From the NCBI GenBank assembly GCA_002686595.1, contig NYXZ01000083.1:1-36926 (forward strand): 36,926 nucleotides of DNA, written 5' to 3'. Made by a program: the position numbers and the translations under genes. Source of the stretch: Planctomycetota bacterium. Lineage in GTDB: Bacteria > Planctomycetota > UBA1135 > GCA-002686595. Shown here piece after piece: positions 31,776-36,926 of this stretch (the first letter of the stretch is position 1; every line of letters begins with the position of its first letter). Below the pieces are notes generated by a model, which was given only the letters and a program-made list of their open reading frames with translations, made no database searches and was not told the origin of the DNA.

Positions 31776-32954
31776 ATGGAACCGGTACTACCGAAGAGCG
31801 CCGTCGCCCCCGCCGGGCGCGTGTCCCACATGGTCCAGTCCGACATCCGCGCCATGACCCGCCAGTGCGACGCAGTGGGCGGCATAAACCTGGGCCAGGG
31901 CATTTGTGATTTGCCCCTGCCCCAGTTGGTGAGGGACGGGGCCGTGGCCGCCATCGATGGGGGCCACAACATCTATTCCTATCCCGAGGGAGCCCGGGAG
32001 CTGCGCCAGGCCATCGCCGCCAAACTGGCGCGGGACAACGGCATCAACGCCGATCCGGACACTGAAATCGTCGTCACCGTGGGGGCCACGGGGGCTTTCA
32101 CAGCGGCGGTCCTGGCCCTGCTCGACGCCGGCGATGGCATCGTGATCCCCGAGCCCTATTACGGCTATCACCTGAACAGCGCCTTGCTCGCGGGTTTGGT
32201 TCCACAGTACCTGACGCTGGCTGCTCCGGAGTTCACCTTGACCCAAGCCGCATTGGAAGCGGTGGTGGATGACACGACGCGCGCCATCGTCCTCTGCACA
32301 CCGAGCAATCCGAGCGGCAAGATGCTGAGCGCCGAGGAACTCGACGCGGTCGGGCGCGTGGCCGCCGCCCGGGACCTCTTGGTGATTACCGACGAGATCT
32401 ACGAGTACATCCGCTACGACGGGCGGGAGCACATCAGCCCCGCCACGCGGCCCGCCTTGGCCGGGCGCGTGGTGACCATCATGGGGCTCTCAAAGACCTT
32501 CAGCATTACCGGCTGGCGCCTGGGCTATGCCGTGGCGCCGCCGGAGTTGGCGCGGGCCATGACGCTGGTGCACGACCTTTATTATGTGTGCGCTCCGACG
32601 CCCTTGCAGATCGGAGCGGCCGCCGGCTTCGCCGCGCCGGCGAGTTTCTTCGAGGACTTGGCCCGGGACTACGAGGAGAAGCGCGGAGTCCTGGCGACGG
32701 CCCTGGGAGCGGCGGGCTTGACGCCCATCGTGCCCGAGGGGGCCTACTACATGTTGGCCGATGTCAGCAGCTTGGACTGCTCGTCATCCAAGGAGGCCGC
32801 CCTGCGGATCCTGCGGGAGTGCGGCGTGGCCAGCGTGCCGGGCTCGTCCTTCTACCGCGGCCGCGCCGGCGAGTCTCTGGTGCGCTTTTGTTATGCGAAG
32901 GAAATGGACGTGCTCGCGGAGGCCTGTCGGCGCCTGGCGGCGTTCAAGCCGTGA
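31776..32954 (+). CDS. Class I/II pyridoxal-phosphate aminotransferase
   Basis: A 392-residue fold-type I aminotransferase of the AspC/kynurenine aminotransferase group. Visible motifs are INLGQGICDLPLP near the N-terminus, the NIYSYPEGARELRQAIA substrate loop, PEPYYGY, CTPSNPSGKM with the conserved Asn, TDEIYEYI with the Asp that contacts the pyridine nitrogen, the Schiff-base Lys240 in GLSKTFSITGWRLGY, and the C-terminal Arg for the substrate carboxylate (VRFCYA). The substrate cannot be fixed from sequence; aspartate, aromatic amino acids or kynurenine are all possible. The ATG at 31776 is the first codon consistent with the family; the frame upstream is antisense to another gene. Its stop overlaps the next start by four bases (GTGA). 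Confidence 0.88.
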   Translation: MEPVLPKSAVAPAGRVSHMVQSDIRAMTRQCDAVGGINLGQGICDLPLPQLVRDGAVAAIDGGHNIYSYPEGARELRQAIAAKLARDNGINADPDTEIVVTVGATGAFTAAVLALLDAGDGIVIPEPYYGYHLNSALLAGLVPQYLTLAAPEFTLTQAALEAVVDDTTRAIVLCTPSNPSGKMLSAEELDAVGRVAAARDLLVITDEIYEYIRYDGREHISPATRPALAGRVVTIMGLSKTFSITGWRLGYAVAPPELARAMTLVHDLYYVCAPTPLQIGAAAGFAAPASFFEDLARDYEEKRGVLATALGAAGLTPIVPEGAYYMLADVSSLDCSSSKEAALRILRECGVASVPGSSFYRGRAGESLVRFCYAKEMDVLAEACRRLAAFKP

Positions 32955-33694
32955 GCGCCGCGCGCCTGAAAAAACTGGGGCGTGAGATCAGCGCCTGTCA
33001 GCGTTGCCCCGAACTGATCGAATGGTGCGCCCGGGCGGGCAGGGAGAAGCGTCGAGCCCATGCTGACTATAATTATTGGGCCGGGCCCGTGCCCGGCTTC
33101 GGCGATCCCGCCGCGCCCCTCTTGATCCTGGGCCTGGCCCCGGGGGCCCACGGTGCCAATCGAACCGGGCGGCTTTTTACCGGCGACCGCTCCGGTGATT
33201 TTCTCTTCGCCGGTTTGCACCGCGCCGGGTTCGCCAACCAGGCCGAGTCCTTGGAACCGGGGGATGGCTTGGAACTGAGCGGAGCCTGGATCAGCGCCGC
33301 CCTGCGCTGCGCGCCGCCGGGGAACAAACCTACCCGCGAACAGATCAACACCTGTCTGCCGTTCGTGGAGCGAGAGTTGAATGCCATGCCAAATGTGCGC
33401 GTCATCCTGTGCCTGGGGGGCATCGCCTGGAACGCGGCCTTGAAACTCATGGCTGAGCGCGCCTGTCCCATGCCCCGTCCGCGCCCGCGTTTTGGTCATG
33501 GCGTTGAACTGCAACTGCCAGCGTCCGCTACCGACAAAGGCGCAGGCCTCGCCCCACCGCTCCTGATTGGCAGCTACCACGTCAGCCAACAGAACACCTT
33601 CACCGGTCGTATGCGGCCGGAGATGCTCGATGCCGTATTGCAGCGCTGTCGCGAAGTGTGCGCCCTACCTCCGGTGGAAATCACAAATGGTTGA
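32951..33694 (+). CDS. Family 5 uracil-DNA glycosylase (UDGb type)
   Basis: A 247-residue iron-sulfur DNA glycosylase. It removes uracil, and in family members also deaminated purines, from DNA as the first step of base excision repair. The signature GLAPGAHGANRTGRLFTGD is that of family 5 (UDGb); motif A here lacks the polar catalytic residue of family 1, as is normal for this family. The second motif is GSYHVSQQNTFTGR. The [4Fe-4S] ligands are C16, C19, C120 and C135. The start is a GTG at 32951 overlapping the aminotransferase stop. Its end overlaps the next ATG by eight bases. Family assignment is strong; it has nothing obvious to do with its neighbours' chemistry. Confidence 0.92.
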   Translation: MSAARLKKLGREISACQRCPELIEWCARAGREKRRAHADYNYWAGPVPGFGDPAAPLLILGLAPGAHGANRTGRLFTGDRSGDFLFAGLHRAGFANQAESLEPGDGLELSGAWISAALRCAPPGNKPTREQINTCLPFVERELNAMPNVRVILCLGGIAWNAALKLMAERACPMPRPRPRFGHGVELQLPASATDKGAGLAPPLLIGSYHVSQQNTFTGRMRPEMLDAVLQRCREVCALPPVEITNG

Positions 33695-35255
33695 GCAGCA
33701 GTCAACGCCAGCGAGAAGCACTCACAGCGGTTCTCGAAACCTAGCCGCCGCCTGTGCCCTGCCCCTAGCGCTCTTCACGTACTTGGCCTGGCGCTTTTGG
33801 TTTGTGTGCGATGATGCCTTCATCGCCTTTCGTTACGCCCGCAACCTGACGGAGCACCTGGGCCTGCGCTTCAATCCGGGCGAGCATACGCCGGTGGAGG
33901 GTTTCACGGAGCTCCCGTGGGTTTTGTTGTGCGCCCTCTTCGAAGGCCTGCACCTGGATGTGGCGCTTTGGGCTCCACTGGTTTCCTGTGTGTGTGGAGC
34001 CGTCTTGTTGCTGCGGGTCATGGCTCGTATCAGCGACTCCGGCCCCTTGGTCACCGGCCTGGCGGGTCTCTTCATGGCCAGCGCTCCGCCGCTGTTTGTC
34101 TGGTCGAGCGGCGGCCTGGCCACGGTGCCCTTTGCCTTGACGGTCTTCGTGGCCTGGGAAAAACTCCTGGCGGATGGCGCGCCGCGTTCGCTCCGCGCTT
34201 CCCTAGTTGCCGGTCTGTGGCTGGCGCTGGTGATGTTGATGCGCGCCGATGGAATCGGCTGGGCCTTGACCCTCGGCGGCCTGGGGCTGATTCAGTTTGA
34301 CCGCAGTACCTGGCGCCGCAGCCTGATGCCGGCGGCGGGGGTGCTGGCGGTGGGCGCCGTCGCGATCACCCTCTGGCGCCTTTCCTATTACGGAGACTGG
34401 TTGCCGAACACGGCCCGGGCCAAGCTGGGCTTCGGTCCAGCGGCCTTCAGCCGCGGCGGACGCTACCTGGCCACCATGGCCTTGGCCATGCCGGCCCTCG
34501 CCTTGGCGACGGCCCTCTCCCTGGGACGCGGTCTGCTAAAAGACAGTCGAGCCCGCTCGGCCCTGGCCTTGGTGGGGGCGACCCTCTGTCATTGCGTTCT
34601 GACCGGCGGCGACTTCATGTGCTTCGGGCGCTTTTTGGTGCCGGCCGTCCCGTTTGTGACGCTGCTCTTGGCGCGCAAGTTCGGGAACTGGAAGCCCGCC
34701 GTGGCGGCGGCTGCCGGCCTCGGCCTGGTGCTGCTCTCCCTGGCCAGTGCCAGCGATCTGGTGAGCGCGCCGAGTACTCTGACGCGGGCCGTGCACTTCC
34801 GTTGGAACTACCCCCAGCCCCGCACGGAGCTGGCCCAATGGCGGCGCATGGATGCCCAGGCCCGGGAGTGGCGCGACCTGGGCCTCGCTCTGGCGGCGCA
34901 CACCCAGCCCGGTGATTCCTTTACCTATGGAGCCATGGGGGCCGTGGGCTACTACAGCCGTCTGTTCCTCTACGACCACAACGGCCTGGTGACGCGCGAG
35001 GTGGCCCGGCGCGAGCCCCTGGGCGGGCGGCGTTCACCGGGACACGACAAGACAGTGCCGAAGGAGTTCTTCCTGAAGGACAAACCCACCTATCTGGACG
35101 GTTTCCTGTGGCCGGCGGGTGTGACCCTGCCAGCGCACATCGAGGCGCGCAGGGCAGCTTGGATCGAGGTGCCCCTGGGGCCGAATGACCCGCGGCCTGA
35201 TCACAAGTTGTTTCTGGAGCCTGGACCGGGCTATCGAGTCTCCGGCGACGGCTGA
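33687..35255 (+). CDS. GT-C-like polytopic membrane protein (AftB-like)
   Basis: A 522-residue membrane protein. The first helix is followed by CDDAFIAFRYARNLTEHLGLRFNPGE and PVEGFTELPWVLL, a motif set shared with the mycobacterial arabinofuranosyltransferase AftB and a wide group of related GT-C proteins with an Asp-Asp catalytic pair. About ten membrane helices follow, then a soluble C-terminal domain of about 150 residues with GDSFTYGAMGAVGYYS and YDHNGLVTREVA. It probably adds a sugar to an envelope glycan using a polyprenyl-linked donor, but the product is unknown. The ATG at 33687 lies inside the last codons of the glycosylase gene and there is no Shine-Dalgarno, so translational coupling is likely. 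Its stop overlaps the next start (TGATG). Confidence 0.8.
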   Translation: MVEQQSTPARSTHSGSRNLAAACALPLALFTYLAWRFWFVCDDAFIAFRYARNLTEHLGLRFNPGEHTPVEGFTELPWVLLCALFEGLHLDVALWAPLVSCVCGAVLLLRVMARISDSGPLVTGLAGLFMASAPPLFVWSSGGLATVPFALTVFVAWEKLLADGAPRSLRASLVAGLWLALVMLMRADGIGWALTLGGLGLIQFDRSTWRRSLMPAAGVLAVGAVAITLWRLSYYGDWLPNTARAKLGFGPAAFSRGGRYLATMALAMPALALATALSLGRGLLKDSRARSALALVGATLCHCVLTGGDFMCFGRFLVPAVPFVTLLLARKFGNWKPAVAAAAGLGLVLLSLASASDLVSAPSTLTRAVHFRWNYPQPRTELAQWRRMDAQAREWRDLGLALAAHTQPGDSFTYGAMGAVGYYSRLFLYDHNGLVTREVARREPLGGRRSPGHDKTVPKEFFLKDKPTYLDGFLWPAGVTLPAHIEARRAAWIEVPLGPNDPRPDHKLFLEPGPGYRVSGDG

Positions 35256-36235
35256 TGAGAATCCTGCTCGCCACTCCGGCCCCGCCCGGTTCCCAGCGCG
35301 GTAACCGCGTGACCGCTGAGCGTTGGGCTGGACTGCTCGGAGAACTGGGCCACGAAGTGATACTGTGCGACGGCGAGGCCCTTCCCGCGCAGGCGGACGC
35401 GCAACTGTTGATCGCCATCCACGCCCGCGCATCCCACGGCGCCTTGATGGAGTTTCGCCGCCGCTTCCCCGCGCGCCCGACCGTGCTAGTCCTAGCGGGC
35501 ACTGACCTGTACCTGGCTGGCAAGCGAGATGAGCTGGTGGCCACCAGCCTGGCCGAGGCGCACCGCATCGTCCTGCTCCAGCAGCGAGCACGCGCTGAGT
35601 TGACCGAGGAACAGTCTTCACGGGCGGTTGTCATCGAGCAATCCTGCGCCGGACCCCCGCGCGATCCCCAGGGCCGTGCCGCCGCTACCCTCAGCCCCCG
35701 GCCCACGGCCGATGACATCCTGCTCGTCGGACACCTGCGCCCGGTCAAGGATCCCCTGCTGGCCCCGGCAGCCTTGGCCGAACTCGAAGACGACAATCCC
35801 CTGCGCCTCGTGCACCTGGGCGCCGCCCTCGACCCTGACCTGGCGGAAAAGGCCCGAGCCTGCGCCGCGAGTTGTCCGCGCTACACCTACCTCGGCGAGC
35901 GCTGCCGCCAGGAAACCCTGCTGCGTATGGCCCACTGCCGCGCCCTCGTCCTGACTTCCCGGGCAGAGGGCGGCGCCAATGCCATCACCGAAGCCATCGC
36001 CTGTGGCGCACCCATCATCGCCACAGACAACGCGGGAACCCGCGGACAGCTGGGCGACGACCACCCGGGCCTCTTCCCGGTGGGGGACAAGGCAGCCCTG
36101 GTGCACTTGTTCAGGCGCTTGACTGCGGATCACGATTACGCGAGCGAACTGCGAGCGGCCACGACGCGCTTGGCACCGCGAGTCGAACCAGCCCGGGAAC
36201 GGATGGCCTGGGCGCAACTGCTAGAGAGCCTCTGA
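35255..36235 (+). CDS. senB: SenB-like selenosugar synthase (TIGR04348-type glycosyltransferase)
   Basis: A 326-residue GT-B protein. The N-terminus TPAPPGSQRGNRVTAERWAGLL is the signature of the TIGR04348 family, whose characterised member SenB couples selenophosphate to a UDP-sugar in selenoneine synthesis. Other family segments are LVLAGTDLY, the linker LVGHLRPVKDPLLA, VHLGAALDP and the C-terminal donor-binding part SRAEGGANAITEAIACGAPIIATD, followed by GLFPVGD. I see no senA (ergothioneine-synthase-like) or senC (selenophosphate synthetase) gene in the window, so the pathway is incomplete here and may be completed elsewhere. The ATG at 35255 overlaps the preceding stop by one base. An ordinary GT4 glycosyltransferase is possible but the N-terminal signature argues against it. 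Confidence 0.8.
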   Translation: MRILLATPAPPGSQRGNRVTAERWAGLLGELGHEVILCDGEALPAQADAQLLIAIHARASHGALMEFRRRFPARPTVLVLAGTDLYLAGKRDELVATSLAEAHRIVLLQQRARAELTEEQSSRAVVIEQSCAGPPRDPQGRAAATLSPRPTADDILLVGHLRPVKDPLLAPAALAELEDDNPLRLVHLGAALDPDLAEKARACAASCPRYTYLGERCRQETLLRMAHCRALVLTSRAEGGANAITEAIACGAPIIATDNAGTRGQLGDDHPGLFPVGDKAALVHLFRRLTADHDYASELRAATTRLAPRVEPARERMAWAQLLESL

Positions 36236-36302
36236 GATCTCCGCCGCGATGCTCGGACCCGCCCCGGGCCTGCGCCAGACCGTTCCCCGGCAGTCGTCTT
36301 GG

Positions 36303-36926
36303 TCAGCGCGGAGTTCCGGCCTCGGCGGGAAGCGCAGCCGCGGCCTCGATCAGGCTCCGCATGCGGTCGACGTAACCCTGGTAATCATCCTTGTCATCAC
36401 CGGGCGCGAGTTCGAGCGCCAGAGCCGAAGCCGTCAGCGCTTCGGCATGGAGCCCGTTGGCGAACAACGCCCAGGCATGGGTGTCGAGGAGATTGGAGTT
36501 CTCGGGCGCGATCTCGATGGCCATGCGCGTCAGGCGCAGAGCCAGCGCGACGTCGGTGTCCTTGTCTTCGCGGTCGGGGTCGACGAGCGCCCAGGCCTTG
36601 TCATTGAAGTCATCGGGGTCCAGATAGATCTCCCTCGCAGGGGCCAGCTGCAGGGCCTCCTGGCGGTCCGCGTCGGAGAGATCCGGGTCGGTGCGGAGTG
36701 CTTCGAGAACGGACTCGACGAACACGTGCTCAGCGAAGAGATCGTCGATCTTCTCTTTCAAGCGGTGGGTCTCGGCCGCCTTCTCCTGCTGACTGTGGCG
36801 CAGTGGTGCCGCTTGCCACATGGGGAGGGCCTCGTCGAGACGGCTCTCCCAGATGCGCAGCGTGTTGTCATAAGAGCCCGAGACGATGCGCGTGCCGGCG
36901 GGGTTCCAGGCGACGGAGGACACCCA
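36303..36926 (-). CDS. WD40-repeat protein, C-terminal fragment (5' partial)
   Basis: The frame is open to the right edge, so the start is outside the window. The visible 208 codons begin with a complete WD40 blade (WVSSVAWNPAGTRIVSGSYDNTLRIWE). After that, about 170 residues are mainly helical and include a charged segment (EKAAETHRLKEKIDDLFAEH) and a TPR-like pair (ALRLTRMAIEIAPENSNLLDTHAWALFANGLHAEALTASALALELAP). Many planctomycete WD40 proteins have a Ser/Thr kinase domain at the N-terminus; whether this one does cannot be seen. It ends convergently 67 bases after senB, with no clear terminator between. Confidence 0.75.
   Translation of the reverse strand, partial: WVSSVAWNPAGTRIVSGSYDNTLRIWESRLDEALPMWQAAPLRHSQQEKAAETHRLKEKIDDLFAEHVFVESVLEALRTDPDLSDADRQEALQLAPAREIYLDPDDFNDKAWALVDPDREDKDTDVALALRLTRMAIEIAPENSNLLDTHAWALFANGLHAEALTASALALELAPGDDKDDYQGYVDRMRSLIEAAAALPAEAGTPR

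Noticed and set aside
1-36926. tRNA or rRNA genes, riboswitches
   Set aside because: I looked for T-arm-like GGTTCGA sequences, 16S/23S-like motifs and a T-box before tyrS and found none that fold convincingly.

Overview
The window is about 37 kb of high-GC DNA with 30 protein genes and no rRNA, tRNA, CRISPR array or complete transposase gene that I can see. The content suggests a Gram-negative bacterium of the Planctomycetota, most likely one of the marine lineages with many secreted proteins. The evidence is lipid A/LPS genes (lpxH, gmhB), an XrtA/PEP-CTERM-type FemAB protein, DUF1573, MORN-repeat and sulfatase-fold proteins, a matrixin whose C-terminus resembles those I recall from such planctomycetes, an unusual EF-P loop, and many starts with no Shine-Dalgarno sequence. 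The phylum is inferred from gene content; I could not run a phylogeny.

Layout. 1-3.6 kb: the 3' part of a FemAB-like acyltransferase, then gmhB with a PEGA lipoprotein on the minus strand, then a GT-C glycosyltransferase; this is an envelope/surface polysaccharide block. 3.7-9.0 kb: rpoN (sigma-54) and efp on the minus strand; diverging from rpoN are an FHA-like membrane protein, a degenerate GGDEF protein and an NtrC-type sigma-54 activator. 9.0-15.0 kb: housekeeping genes lpxH, cmk, rpsA, a lipoprotein and tyrS. 15.1-17.8 kb: a very tightly divergent pair, a DUF1573 protein and a secreted gluzincin-like peptidase. 17.9-23.2 kb: a minus-strand group running thioredoxin-fold protein, GT-C transferase, small membrane protein, then an alkaline-phosphatase-superfamily ('sulfatase') lipoprotein, with a repeat element before the last gene. 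23.5-27.0 kb: two related MORN-repeat exported proteins and an unknown exported protein. 27.1-31.6 kb: a secreted matrixin and a 989-residue exported protein of unknown function on the minus strand. 31.8-36.2 kb: a tightly coupled plus-strand run of aminotransferase, family-5 uracil-DNA glycosylase, GT-C-like membrane protein and a SenB-like selenosugar synthase. The right edge cuts a WD40-repeat protein.

The points most worth a second look are a small dispersed repeat with inverted ends, present as a full plus an internally deleted copy at 19.3-19.55 kb and as an inverted diverged copy at 27.0-27.1 kb, each at gene ends; a senB-like gene without senA or senC in view; the FHA-like/degenerate GGDEF/NtrC cluster beside rpoN; a sulfatase-fold protein with Thr where the catalytic Cys/Ser is expected; EF-P with Asn-Trp at the loop tip; and G-depleted, SD-less leaders in front of rpsA and efp. 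I did not find a clearly new multi-gene defence or mobile system.
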